A stretch of DNA of 64,000 nucleotides from Perkinsus olseni (GCA_013115135.1 JABANP010000296.1:1-64000), one strand, 5' to 3'; counted from the first letter of the stretch, positions 22,593 through 33,316 are shown. The notes: a model not told the origin generated them from the letters alone. A program made the numbers and translations.

Positions 22593-25500
22593 GTTTGCAG
22601 CGCCACGCTGGAGCGAATCGATCCCGAGGTCTGCGCAGACGTCCGCGGCCTGCATATTCATAACTATCTCACCCACTGTCTTGGACTGATCGAAAATGGC
22701 GGAGCGGAGTTTTTGGATGTTCGCCCGCCCACCGGAAGAAGTCTGACGATGCAGCAGCCGCTGCGCTATACTGATGTTTTATCGGATGCAAAATGGCAGC
22801 ACGGCGGAGTACTCAATTTTGTGAGTTGTAAATAATTTCGTGGCGCGCGGTAATTTTTTTCCTGCTGTGATAGGCGCTGCGGAAGGAAGCCCTGTCGTAT
22901 TACATGCCTAGCATGGAGCGTGTGAGGTCGTTGGTGATGAACTCGAGGGCCGTCCGGGAAGCAACTCACAGCAAGAAGTTGAAGGGGGAGGCGGAGGCCA
23001 TGCTGGTGAGGCGGAATTATGGAATTTTCGAGCGCATTGGAATGAGTGTTTCGCGTGGTTACGTGGGCCTGTGAATATCGGGAAATATGGTATGATTTGA
23101 TGAAATTATTTATTCTGAGCAATAATTCGGAGTTTGGCGACGGAAAGAGAAGTTCCTCGTTCATGCTGTCTTCAACGTTTATACTGTTTTGTCGAGACGA
23201 ATGAGCCAAACGAAAGAATATTAAGTTTTTGTCTGGAAAACAGTAGAATTTTTCATAAATTTAAATTATTCAATAATTTATTATTTTTTTGCATCACAGA
23301 GATGAACTGACTGCCGTCCGGTCGATGTCGTTATATCATATCGCGGTGTTTCAGGACCGCATTATGGGCAACCAGCGAAGCGACGTGCTCAGGGGGTTCG
23401 TCATAGTCCTTCATCGTGTTTTCACTTCTATTTATGATCGAGTACTTGTCAATCATGATGGTCTTGGGAAGCTGAAAGAGTAGGTCCCCGGTTCGAATCA
23501 CCCTCGGGGCATTTTGCTTTCACAGATTGAACCAGCGTGGTGCAAAGATTCTTCTACTACCGACACATAGGAGCTACATTGACTTCCTGGTGCTCAGCTA
23601 CATCTGCTACTAGTAAGAACTCACGGTGTGGCAAGATAGTGAGTGATACCCCGCGCAGGGTAGGGGCGACAACATACCTTCTGGATTGTTGTTTTTCCAT
23701 GGTCTCTCGTGTTACGCAGGCCCCATTTGTACTAGTGAAGTCGAACTCCGCGATGAGCCTCAGATTTAGCGGCCAATCGGGAGTTGATTGCCTTCGATGT
23801 TTCAGTGCCGACATTCGGCTGCCTTTTATCGCTACTGGGGACAACTTCTTTTCTATTGCGGGGATTTGGAAGATATTGCAGCATTCTGGTGAGAAATGAC
23901 TGGAAAAGTTCCGATGCGGGGACTCGAACCCCGGTCGCGTGGGTGAGAGCCACGAATCCTAACCAGCTAGACTACATCGGAGGATAGATATTAGGATCTT
24001 CCACGCGCTCCGCTCCAATATAGGTGCCTTCTTTATGAAACGCTCCTTTAACAGCGAGACTCACCCTCTGTACTCGATTGTCTTCAAGACCTACATGCAA
24101 GTCATACTCGAAGAACAAGGTGAGCGAAGGCGTCTCATCCCCAGCGGTTGCTCTTTGTAAGCGATAAAGATTAAGATTGCCGTGAGTATTTCGAATTCAT
24201 CCGGTCACTCGTTGTAGCGCAGAGCCTCTCCTTATTCTGTAATTTAAGGCTTCGGTTCGAAGCCGTTGAGTGCGTGGCTGTGGCGGAACGGTCAGAAATT
24301 TTCGTGGGAAACCACTTGGAGATGGCAGGCAGCTCTTGGCAGTGGGTCTCATTCTGTCAGGATGTGTCGAGATGTTCATAGAGGGAGCTCGGTCGAGAAG
24401 CGGCACGATGATACGCCCACCCAAGGTTGGGCTCTTGAGGTTCGCCACTGAGCCGGCGGTCCAGACCGCGATGAACGCGAGTTCGGCTTCTGATTTCACG
24501 GGTAGGAACTCAGTCTTCGCGGGAGAATTCGGCTAGAACGGTCGAAGAGGTTAAGCCTCTTCCTCCGATTGGTAAGCAACGACTCAGTTATAGATGAGAA
24601 TAACAACCGTGTAGTTTCGAATTACCAAAGAGCCCGACCCGATTCCGATCACAGGATTTAGGCTTTCTATAGAGCGCTCCCGTTCAACCCGGATTCATTG
24701 TGTGGAATGCCGTCCTAGTGTCCTCGAAAGGGGGATGAATTCACCGAGCTCAGCCAGTAGTGTTCCGATCAGATGAAGATGAGGTTTTCCTCGTACCGAT
24801 TTCTATCGGATATTCCCGAGTGATGGAAGTCGATTCCCTCGCCACCGAGCTGGAGGGTCGAGCCAAAGTCGCCGAGAGCCTCGCGAGGACGGTCTCGTAG
24901 GCGCCGACACGCCATCGCGGCGGTTGCAGGTCTCCTCTGGCAGAGCCTTGCGCTACTTGTCTATGAACTTCGGAACACTGACGGTCCATATCGACCCCGA
25001 GCCGATCAAGGTCAGCGACGTTGTCAAGCGGTGGATGAGCGAACAGAAAGGTGGGCAGCCACTTGCCATCTTACTCTCACTTGCAACTTCCTCAACTCTG
25101 GAGTCATCGACAGGTGACTATTCCGCTTCCCATGTTCCTCCGAAGTCCCCTCGATACGCCACGCCCTATCAGCAGCTCGCAGAGGAAGTGGCTGATCGTT
25201 TGGACGCCAACATGCCCATCCACACCACCCATCTGGTGAGGGTTCGCCGGAGGGGTTTGGGTCGCTGCCCGGCGGACGGTGGGAGGTTGAGCTCAGGTGG
25301 CGGCAATTTTGTTGTGGAAGCGACACGATTCGTCTTCCGCTGTAAGCCACGCTTTGATGGTGGACAAGGTGAGGTGGTTGTCATCTTTGTTGAGAAGACG
25401 TGGCTTGACGGTCATACTTGATGACAACAATGTAAGCGGTCCCGGGTTCGATTCTCCCCGATGGTATTTTGCTGGATCGCCTTCAGACTTCCTCGGCCGT

Positions 25501-27485
25501 TTCACGTGTGGCTTCCCTTTACGTCGATCATGTTGTGATCTCCGCGCCAGAAGAAGAGACTGGCGAAGTGAAGTAAGTCTGATCGGGTCACTAGCCTTCT
25601 GTTTTTCGCTTATTAACAGACGAAGAGCCAGTCATCATAAAGGAACATTATCTTCTCATTAACTATTACTCATAGAAGACCTAGCGCGTCGCAGCGCGCT
25701 AAGACCCCCTGTCTAAACCATCACACAAGCTCGTCTACCGCCTAGGACTCATGCCGTCCTGCTACACCCTCGAACCGCATGAGTTGGTTCAAACCACTTT
25801 GTTGATGGTAGGACACACGTCACCCGGTTTCCGCTGACTAACAGACGAAAAATGGTTCTCATGAAGGAAAATTGATTTTTTTGTTTTTTCTTATATTACT
25901 TAAAGAAAACATAGCGCGCGAAGATTCCCTTTTCAAACCAACACGAGGGGGACAGCAGCGCAGGTTTCAAACAGGATCAATTTAACCGTTCAGCAACGCG
26001 TCAACCACACGATGGTTGGCCGAAGACACGTTAATAGGTCGTCGACCTCTGAGAGGAGGAACTACGAAGATTCTCGCAGGCTCTCGACTGCTCCGTGCAA
26101 TTGTATCTGCAGAAAGCATTCCGATAATGACTCGAACTACTGCTGTTCGCACCACTTTGCCATTTCCTCGGGATCGTATTCTCTTCTTGACGAAGAGGAC
26201 ATCGTGTAGCTTTGCCTCTCGGTCGAGGAGGTAAATACATGGTTCAATGAGGCCCTATGAGACTTGTGACAATCTGTTTCACGTGCGTATGTCCCGTCGC
26301 GTGCGCGCTCTACCTCTGCGTCTCGCGATCCTCCCGAGCAGGGTAGCTACCACCGAACAAGTGGCTCCATTCTCGAGCGTTTCCCCGGTCTCTCATAGTC
26401 TCTATAAATTTGAACCCTCGATAAAGATGGATTAGACTCTCTCCGACTCGCGGCGAGTCACTCGCCCCTCAGGTATTCCGTCTGCCCGGCCAACCCGCTG
26501 TTCGCTACCCTCTTGCTAAGCTACTACCGTAATCAGCTCATCTATCATCTCGGTCATGAGGCCTGCCTGGTCCTTGCCGCCGGTGACTTGACGAAGCTCT
26601 CCTTCCTGCGAACAGAGCTTCTTCTGGAATGCATCCCTGCTCAGCAGCAACGAGTACCGGAGGGTTGCGATCGAGAGTTGAACGATTTTGCCGTGTCCTT
26701 AATCGGGCCGGTGGTTGAGTGTTGGTGGGTGGTGGCCTTGGCAGCTTGTACTTACCCTAGCCTCACCACTACCCCCGCGGAGTTGGTCTCGAGAGCATCG
26801 GGCTTGGCGAAGGAGATGTATGAGGAAGGGAGATGTTCGTATTTGGAAGCTTGCTCCTTTGACTTCGCTAAGAAGGCTGTCAGAGGGATGGAAAAACGAG
26901 GGTAGGTGTTGCAATGAAAATCTGATATACTTTCCGCGCAAGGGATGGTACTCTGACAATTTCATTCAAGCTGTGCTATTGTCGAGTAGGAAGCTCGGGT
27001 TGGCCGCTTTCGACGCACGACCGGTTGGTTACTTCGCGGAGAAGCGTCGTGGACTAGGTCAGTGGCGGACCTCTCGCCTAGAATGTCAGCGAGTGCTCGC
27101 GGGAATGCATAGGAAGGGAATCGCCCGTTGAACAACAAGAGTCGGAGTTATCGTATTGGTGGAGGAAGTGGCTCATGACTTTGTCCCTTGCAGGTGCATA
27201 ACGGTGAAGGGTAGGACCGTGCACATCACGGTCGAGAAGATGCATGAGCTTCTGGCTCTTCTTGAGTCGATCAAAGAGAGTATGCCGGGTCTGTGTCGTT
27301 CCAAAACTCGCCCGATTTCAGGTCCGGCCCTTCCTCAAGGTAAGGCCTTGTCCAACTCTTCGGAGGTCTCCTGTGGCGGGGTTGAGGAGAGGCAGCAACC
27401 CGCGCAGCGGGGGCTCTTCACACAACTACGTGACATGACGCTTGTCAAGCCTCTCGGCCGTTTAAACGGCACTTCGAGAATGTGA
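22593..27485 (+). CDS. GNPAT: Dihydroxyacetone-phosphate acyltransferase (GNPAT), peroxisomal, multi-exon
   Basis: GNPAT acylates DHAP in peroxisomes, the first step of ether-lipid synthesis. All acyltransferase blocks are present: PTHRSYIDFLVLSYI (HX4D, 23526-23612), GAFFMKRSF (24024 on), FIEGARSRSG (24361 on) and FLVPISIGY (24761 on). Upstream exons give RYTDVLSDAKWQHG (22593-22820), ALRKEALSYYMPSMERVRSL (22874-23005) and FTSIYDRVLVNHDGLGKLKE (23355-23479), in line with the mammalian N-terminus. Downstream exons match the C-terminal part: RALRYLSMNFGTLTVHI, PYQQLAEEVADRLDANM, VRWLSSLLRRRGLTVILDDN and LLLSYYRNQLIYHLGHEACL (about 26.5 kb). The last reading frame ends ...NGTSRM before TGA 27485; SRM fits the PTS1 consensus, as mammalian GNPAT ends in AKL. 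Exon joins after 26.7 kb are tentative. An 880-nt intron (about 25.59-26.47 kb) carries a diverged direct repeat of about 150 nt. The ATG is not placed. Confidence 0.85.
22821..22873 (+). other. 53-nt GNPAT intron with the GTGGCGCG repeat motif
   Basis: Fixed on both sides by protein (QHGGVLNF | ALRKEALS). Contains AATTTCGTGGCGCGCGGTAA, shared with 1811, 7231 and 15327. Confidence 0.6.
23480..23525 (+). other. 46-nt GNPAT intron that is mostly a tRNA 3' half
   Basis: The splice sites are fixed by conserved protein on both sides (LGKLKE | LNQRGAKILLLPTHRS). Between gta and the final ctttcacag the intron is GGTCCCCGGTTCGAATC, then ACCCTCGGGGCA and TTTT. This looks like the last 32 nt of a tRNA of the GCCCCGA acceptor type with a Pol III-like T-run. 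The matching 5' half is absent nearby. CCCCG and CGGGG can also pair as a hairpin. Confidence 0.65.
23909..23981 (-). tRNA. tRNA-Glu(CUC), antisense in a GNPAT intron
   Basis: The minus strand reads TCCGATG...CATCGGA with A73, a perfect seven-pair acceptor. The D-arm is AGTCTAGCTGGTTAGGAT. The anticodon stem CGTGG/CCACG holds CTCTCAC (anticodon CTC). The T-arm is CCGGGGTTCGAGTCCCCG. A TTTT follows. It fills 73 of the 135 nt of intron 23889-24023, whose ends are fixed by ILQHSG | AFFMKR. Being antisense, it must have its own Pol III transcript, convergent with the GNPAT mRNA. Confidence 0.95.
24206..24273 (+). pseudogene. tRNA-like sequence in a GNPAT intron
   Basis: CACTCG at the start pairs with TTGAGTG at the end. 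In between lie TAGCGCAGAGCC (A-box-like), an anticodon-like hairpin CCTTA/TAAGG around TCTGTAA, and TTCGGTTCGAAGCCG. The anticodon loop is too long and the D-arm is short, so this is a decayed tRNA. It lies within intron 24120-24360. Confidence 0.45.
25432..25486 (+). other. 55-nt GNPAT intron containing a tRNA 3' half
   Basis: Fixed by protein on both sides (LTVILDDNN | TSSAVSRVASL). GTAAGC is followed by GGTCCCGGGTTCGATTCTCC, then CCGATGGTA and TTTTGCT. It resembles the 46-nt intron at 23480, including the shared TTTTGCT after the acceptor-like strand. No 5' tRNA half is present. Confidence 0.65.
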
Positions 27486-27987
27486 TGCTCGTCTGCTGAT
27501 TGAGTTTGGTGATTCCCGAGAGACTCACTATTGGCGGCTGGTTTGTCCTTTTTTGTCATTATCGTAATCATCATCAATAGTTTCATAGGTTAGAACAGTG
27601 GCAGAGATCTCAGTAGCTGCTGTTGTGTTGATAGTGACACAAGTTGGGTGAATAGACGGGTGAATAGGCGAGGCCCGCTCAAGTTCAACTTGAGGTTGGG
27701 ATGAGGAGGGGAGAGTCTTGGTTGTAAGATGCTTGTCGATCGCGGGCCACCGCCGCGGTGTGCACGGCCTCGTGTCCGAATCTTCGAATGTTCGACCTTG
27801 TTCACAGTACCACTGTTGTCTGTACCTTTCGCGCGGCCAATCACTCAGAAGGCGCTACCCAACAGGGAATCAAAACCTCCGTGGAGGGACAGCCTGAGCT
27901 ACAAGACAGACACTGATGTACTCCACGCCTCACTGATATTTGACAGTAGTTGATGGTACGGTGTGGTGGATGTTAGCAGCTCCTACG

Positions 27988-28060
27988 GCCCTGCTGGCCC
28001 AATGGATAAGGCGTCTTCCTCATAAGGCGAAGGTTCTGCGATCGATCCCCGGGTAGGGTA
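27988..28060 (+). pseudogene. tRNA-Arg-like pseudogene with a CAT anticodon triplet
   Basis: Bases 1-26 and the acceptor are identical to the intact tRNA-Arg at 33317. The anticodon loop, however, reads CTCATAA instead of CTCCTAA, the anticodon stem has a mismatch, and the T-loop is ATCGATC instead of TTCGATC. Loss of T54 argues for a pseudogene. If expressed it would read AUG on an Arg body. Confidence 0.7.
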
Positions 28061-28646
28061 TTGGCCCAGAGTCAATCATAGTACAAACTCGTGTCGACGA
28101 AGAACTTTTCGACCGAGTTCTCGTCGAGCTGAATCAGCTCAGCTGATTCTCGTCCTCACCGGGACTCATGTGCCAATCCCGCTTTGAAGGACAGCCATGC
28201 GCATGCGTGCAAGAGTGTTCACGTCACCAACGGGGTGTTCATGCCCTCTTGGTGCCGGCGTAGACTTCTTAGCCCCGTCAGTCCCTCTTTCTAGGTGGGT
28301 AGGACGAATCACCAGGCAGTTAGGCTGGCCAGCGGACTTTTCGAGTCCTGGGGATGATGCCCGTGGTGTTGCATAGAACCGGGAGATGTGGATGGGGAAT
28401 ACGCACCGCCCATTGGATTCGTGAGTGGGCCCTGCTAGATAGAAAGGAAGCTTATCAGTCTCAATAGGCTCCTCGAGGGGAGCCCTTCAGCGAAGAACAT
28501 GACAATCCCTTCATATCGATCTGTGCAGAAGTGCCCCCAGCGAATGAGCACTTGAGTGGAAGTCCGACCAAGTTGGTTCCGGTGTTGGACTGTGAACTCA
28601 CCTACCCCGCAGCTCGACTCGTGGCTCGTGCGTTCGTTCGCTTCGC
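28061..28646 (+). repeat. 5' flank of the segmental duplication, copy 1
   Basis: From about 28170 this stretch matches 31357-31640, for example GTGCAAGAGTGTTCACGTCA, GGGAGATGTGGATGGGG. The two copies diverge by small indels and substitutions. A further short similarity (CGACGAAGAACTTTTCGACC) to sequence after the tRNA-Arg at 33.4 kb is seen near 28095. Confidence 0.6.
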
Positions 28647-30254
28647 TTGCCTAGCAGTGGCGATTCGGCTAATATATTCAGTGGCGGGGCTTCAGGAGAC
28701 AGCATGAGCAGGCTCAATGCTTCCTATGAAGGTAGCGCTTTTTTCAGGAGGAGCGTTGTTCTCCCTTTCATGCCCATATCACCCGACCTCTTCCGTCTCC
28801 GTCAGAAGGGGCGTTACGGGATTGATTACACTTCGGAGCATGAGAGAGCGCCTTCGCCTTACTCGATACCAATCAAAGTTCGGAGCCCTCGGAGCATCCT
28901 GAGGGGAACTTTCCGTATTATCATGGCTCTCATGGTTGCCAGCGTGAACCTCTTCGCCTTCCTCAATCTTGCGATCTTAGTTTGGGAAGATTGTATCATC
29001 GAGTGGTCTGTGTCGAGATGGAAGGTTGAACTCCGGGGTCTCGATCTAGGACCCGCCCCGTCATGGCTGGATGATCCACCATTAGATTTTGGTCACTTGC
29101 CTCCTGGAGCGGACGAGTATACTAACTTCTCGCTCGACCTGTCCATCAAGAACAATCCGGAGTGGTTACACGTGGAGATTCTCGACGTGGTGCCGGGCGT
29201 CGGTGGCGGAAGTTTGGTCATTGTATTCACCGACGACGTTGCCTTCAACGGAGCCGCTGATGTGTCTATCGCGAAGAGGGTGCGATTCGATATCATTAAC
29301 GAGGCGGATTACTTGTGCCTCCGTCATGTGCCATGGGGCAATGAACCTTTTATTTTGAAGATTTTTTTCGAGGCCAGGAGCCGATTAAAGTGCTAAAGCC
29401 TTCCGAGTTCCGAGTCCAAGTACTCGGTTACCGAGTTCCGAGCCTTGGAAATCCCATTCCGAGAGTCCACGGATTAAAGTGCGATCCCTCGGAAAAGTCG
29501 ATTTCCCGAGGGCTTTTCCCGAGAACCCGGACCGAGTCACTTTCCCCGAATTAAAGTGCTCAACGGCATCACGAGCTCGGTCTCGGAAAAATTCTCGATA
29601 TTTAGGTGTTTCCCGAGTAACTCGGAAAGAGTGGAACGCCCCGGATCTTTGCGTGCGAGGAGCGTTTCTCCCTGTCGGGATTTCTTGGCGAAGACCCGAT
29701 GGTTTTCTATGAGTGAGCGCTCATTGCTGGCGAGTGGTTTTGTGGGTTTTCCGAGCTCGGGTCCGGATTTCCGGGAGTCCAAAGACCCTGAAAACTTTTG
29801 GAACTTGGAACTCGGAAAGCTCAGCACTTTAATCGACAATCGAGAAATTGCCTCACTCGGAACCGAGTAACACCATTTCCGAGCTCGGAAAAAAGCTCGG
29901 ATTTTTGAACGCACTTTAATTCATAGTTTCTATCCGAGCTCGGAAAAGCCGCTTTTCCGAGAACTTGGACTCGGAAATCAGAGCACTTTAATCGGCTCCA
30001 GGTTTTCCTTTCTTGGCCGTCACACTCGCGGCGTGGCTATGGAGACGTGGCTTCCGCTTCACGCTCTGAAGAGCAGTGCCCCAGCTCGCGAAGCGCGATC
30101 TAAAATCACCGGACTCAGACGTAAACTAGCTTGGAGGTGTGCGAACTTGTATCACTATTCCCCTGATGAGATGTGGCCGATAGCGGGAAAAGAATTCGGT
30201 GAAATTGTGATGCGCGGTCGAGAGTTTATCTGGAGCAGCAGAGCGCGCCCTTGA
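28647..30254 (+). pseudogene. Single-pass membrane protein gene, copy 1, split by an inserted element
   Basis: I do not recognise the family with certainty; the ectodomain weakly recalls LEA2-type folds. The frame starts at ATG 28647 and runs 249 codons. There is a cytosolic N-terminus, one membrane segment (about residues 88-110) and an ectodomain with WLDDPPLDFGHLPPGADEY and NFSLDLSIKNNPEWLHVEI. At FFEAR the frame enters the 621-bp element at 29378, which adds RLKC and a TAA (29394-29396). Beyond the element the original frame resumes (FSFLGR, then METWLPLHALKSS at 30033) and runs to TGA at 30254. The downstream paralogue has the uninterrupted sequence at this point (YFEAKLSFLGR). The product is therefore truncated by about 85 residues unless the element is spliced out. 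Confidence 0.75.
29378..29998. mobile_element. 621-bp MITE-like element with 17-bp terminal inverted repeats
   Basis: The ends GAGCCGATTAAAGTGCT and AGCACTTTAATCGGCTC are perfect inverted repeats, flanked by CAG on both sides as a 3-bp target duplication. Inside are two more ATTAAAGTGC copies near the left end (about 29473, 29553) and two GCACTTTAAT copies near the right end (about 29823, 29912), all facing the same way as the nearest terminus. The interior is filled with CTCGG/CCGAG motifs and has no transposase. Removing it with one CAG leaves 27 bases that align without gaps to the paralogue at about 32331-32357. Confidence 0.9.
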
Positions 30255-31356
30255 GTGCCCCCAGGGGAATGAATATTTTTCATATCACGATGATGGGCCA
30301 CCCACGGATGGTCGTTAGCCTGGTAGAGTCGTTGCGAAACTCAACTTCGACTGACCGTCAATAGCAATGGTATTTCAAAGGCCCCTTTGTTTAACAGAGC
30401 TTGCCATAATAGCATAATTCTCGAAGTCCGCTCAAGTTATGCTACCCGCGCTTAGCTCGGCTCCCCCTCTTTTCTCACAGTTTCTCTGTCTTGTGCTGGT
30501 ATTGTCTAAAAATTGGTTCAACCGTTCACTCGTGTTGTGCACAGCCCCACCTATCCGTTGCCTTTCTAGGAGAGGGGGACGGGGAGCCATCCAGCGATCC
30601 GGGCTGGGTGACTCCGTGCCGACGCCGCGGCACCTCCTAGAAAGACGATTCTCGCCGATGTACGGGAGGGTGGGTGGGTGGGTAAAGTTTTATCCACACT
30701 CCCCTCCGATAGGTTCCTTGCGGTAGGTGTGAGCGTTTCACACCCTCGTCGCCCGGCTCTCCTCTCGTTCCCCTTTCCTTTCCTGCACTTTGCACAACAT
30801 CTCCGTTCCGTTTGAACTTGCTCAATAAATTGAGCGTCACTCAATCATAATGCTAAATCATATCGACGGAGGACTTTTCAACCGAATTCTGGTTGACCGT
30901 AGGCTGCTATGGCCAAGTTCATGATGAGGTAAATCCCGGAGAGTTTTATCGACGGTGAAACCGGGACGGATGGGGACAAGATTTGCGTGCTAGCGACATT
31001 GGGTAGAGCACTAGGATGGATCCAGTTTCTTGTAATACTGTTCATCCACTCCAGTACCGTGGCGTTCCGTTCTCGACCAAAAGGGGGTAGTCTCCGAGTG
31101 GGCTGGCCGCTGCACGGGTAAGAATTGTGTATCCGCTGTGCGCAGCCAGACGCGGAAGCCGCTGGAGTAAGGCAGCAGGGAAGGTAGTTGACGACTGCCC
31201 TCCTTGCGACTGCTAGTCGTTGTTAACCCGTGTTACTCTCACTGCCTTCCAGTCCGTCGCGGCCGTCGTTTCGACTTCCAGTCCCCGTGGTCAGAGATGC
31301 GAAAGCGGATAGCTGCTACTATGGCAGCCGTACCCTCAAGCGCCGTCGGTAAACAA
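30255..31356. other. Spacer between the two duplication copies, no gene recognised
   Basis: Several short open stretches on both strands have no family features. Near 30850 a sequence (CGACGGAGGACTTTTCAACC) resembles those following the two tRNA-Arg copies, suggesting a third remnant of that flank. Confidence 0.4.
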
Positions 31357-32589
31357 GGAGCCCGCTTCAAAGGACAGTTATGCGCACGCGTGCAAGAGTG
31401 TTCACGTCATCAACGGAGTGTTCGTGCCCTTTTGGTGTCGGCGTAGACTTTTCGACCCCGCCAGTCCCCCTTTCTAGGTTGGGAGGACAAATGACCTGGC
31501 AGGTAAGATGGCCACCGGACTTTTGGAGTCCTGGAGATGATGTTCGTAGTGTCGCACCGTGCCGGGAGATGTGGATGGGGGGGTCCGCACAGCCCCTTGG
31601 ATGCGTTGCTTGGCTAGCCTGGCAGTAGTTCTTCGGCTAATATCTCAGTTGGTGGGCTTCAGGAAGCAGCATGGGCAGGGGCAATGTCTCCTATAAAGGT
31701 GGCGCTTTTTCAGTAGGAACGTAGTTCTGCCTTTCATGCCCTTATCCCCCGACTTTCCCCGTCTCCGTCAGGTGGGGCGGTATGGGGTTGGTTACACTTC
31801 GGAGCATGAGAGAACACCTGTACCTCCCTCGATACCAATCAAAGCTCAAACCCCTCGAGGCATCCTGAGGAGGAGCCTCTGTATGATTATGAGCCTCATG
31901 GTTGCCAGCGTGAACTTCTTCGCCCTTCTCAATCTTGGGGTCTTCGTTTCGGAATATTATATCATCGAAGGGTGTGTATCGAGATGGAAGGTTGAACTCC
32001 GGGGTCTCGATCTAGGACCCGCCCCGTCATGGTTGGATGATCCACCATCGGATTTTGATCACCTGCCTCCCGGAGCGGACGAGTACGCTAACTTCTCGCT
32101 CGACCTGTCCATCGAGAACAATCCGGAGTGGTTACACGTGGAGTTTCTCGACCTTCAAGTGGCCTTTCATGGGGGAACCTTAGTAGTTTTATTTCCCCGT
32201 AATTCAGTCGAACCTCTGATGTATCCATCACAAAGAGGGTTCGCTTTGATACTTTCAACGAGTTGCTATACCTATGCCTCAACCATGTGTCGTGGGGTGA
32301 GGGTCCTCTTATCATGATCATTTATTTTGAAGCGAAACTTTCTTTCCTCGGTCGTACTAGTCGAGCTGTGCCGATGACGACGCGGGTTCCGTTCCACGGT
32401 CTGGAAGGCGTCAATCTTGGAAGTCGATTGAGTGTCACTGGACGCAGAATGGCGCGGGGGTGTGCAAGGTTGTACGACGCTTGTCGCCAAGCGAAGCGCT
32501 CGCTAGTCGTAAGCGAGTACGGCAAGGTCGTGATAAGCGACAAGACGAGCTTTTGGAGAACGAGAGCTCAACTGACTCAGTTGAACTGA
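31357..32589 (+). pseudogene. Membrane protein gene, copy 2, frameshifted
   Basis: Paralogue of 28647-30254 with its 5' flank from 31357. The region equal to copy 1's SEHERAPSPYSIPIK through NFSLDLSIKNNPEWLHVE is open in 31736-32205, with the same membrane segment and WLDDPPSDFDHLPPGADEY. A missing T in the run at about 31711 shifts the frame and leads to an early TAG. Around 32205 a second shift moves the homologous C-terminus (LCLNHVSWGEGPLIMIIYFE) into another frame that ends with TGA at 32589. Two independent frame breaks make this a pseudogene unless the assembly is wrong. Confidence 0.7.
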
Positions 32590-33316
32590 GTGAGTAGTAC
32601 TCACCGCCAGCTCAGCCGAATCTCGAACATAGTGCGGTGGCCGACGAGTTGCTCTATTTTTCACTTTTACACAACATTATCCCCGTGGCGCTCGTGCCTG
32701 CTCATCTGCGATCACCGTCAGCTTCGCCGTGGTACGGTTTCTGCGTGTCTCCGCTTCAGTTTACCGTCCACGGCGGTGGCATGCCTCGAATGCATCTTCT
32801 CTACCATATTGTGCCACTAGGTTATCTTATTCGACGTCATCTCGTCTCAGCCTCTTTTGTTACTTCCTCACAGCTGTTGTGTTCAGTAGTGAGTTAGTAT
32901 TGCTGATGCAGCGACGCGATCAATTTCGTTGTGAACCACAAACTCCGCAAAACAATCTGCTATACACTTCTGGCGCCGCGGCGGCAGACGGAGTCCGACT
33001 CCGACTCGCTGTGGAGCTCACCTCGATACTACGGTAGTATCACTACCCCAAGTTCTGTAGGATGTGACCGCATCAAAATTGTCTCAGATTGGAGCGTTTA
33101 GCGTTTTCAGTTACGATGCGAAAACTGCAGGAAAAGGTTTAGTGAGAGAATGAGTCTACTACTGCACAGGTCACAGTGTGGAGCACTCGTACACTGCGCA
33201 ACGCATTCATGGGTACAGAGACTTCCATAGCCGAGCAGCTCGAGGAGGGGACTCGATACTCAAGCGATCTCAGGGGAGTATATGATACCGGGGGGCCAGA
33301 ATTAAGATAACTCACA
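32590..33316. other. Intergenic, no gene recognised
   Basis: Short open stretches only. No splice-bounded exon that I can support. Confidence 0.4.

Noticed and set aside
14916..25486. Permuted tRNA genes (3' half before 5' half)
   Set aside because: No complementary 5' halves occur downstream of the 3' halves, and each half is followed directly by a T-run and a splice acceptor.
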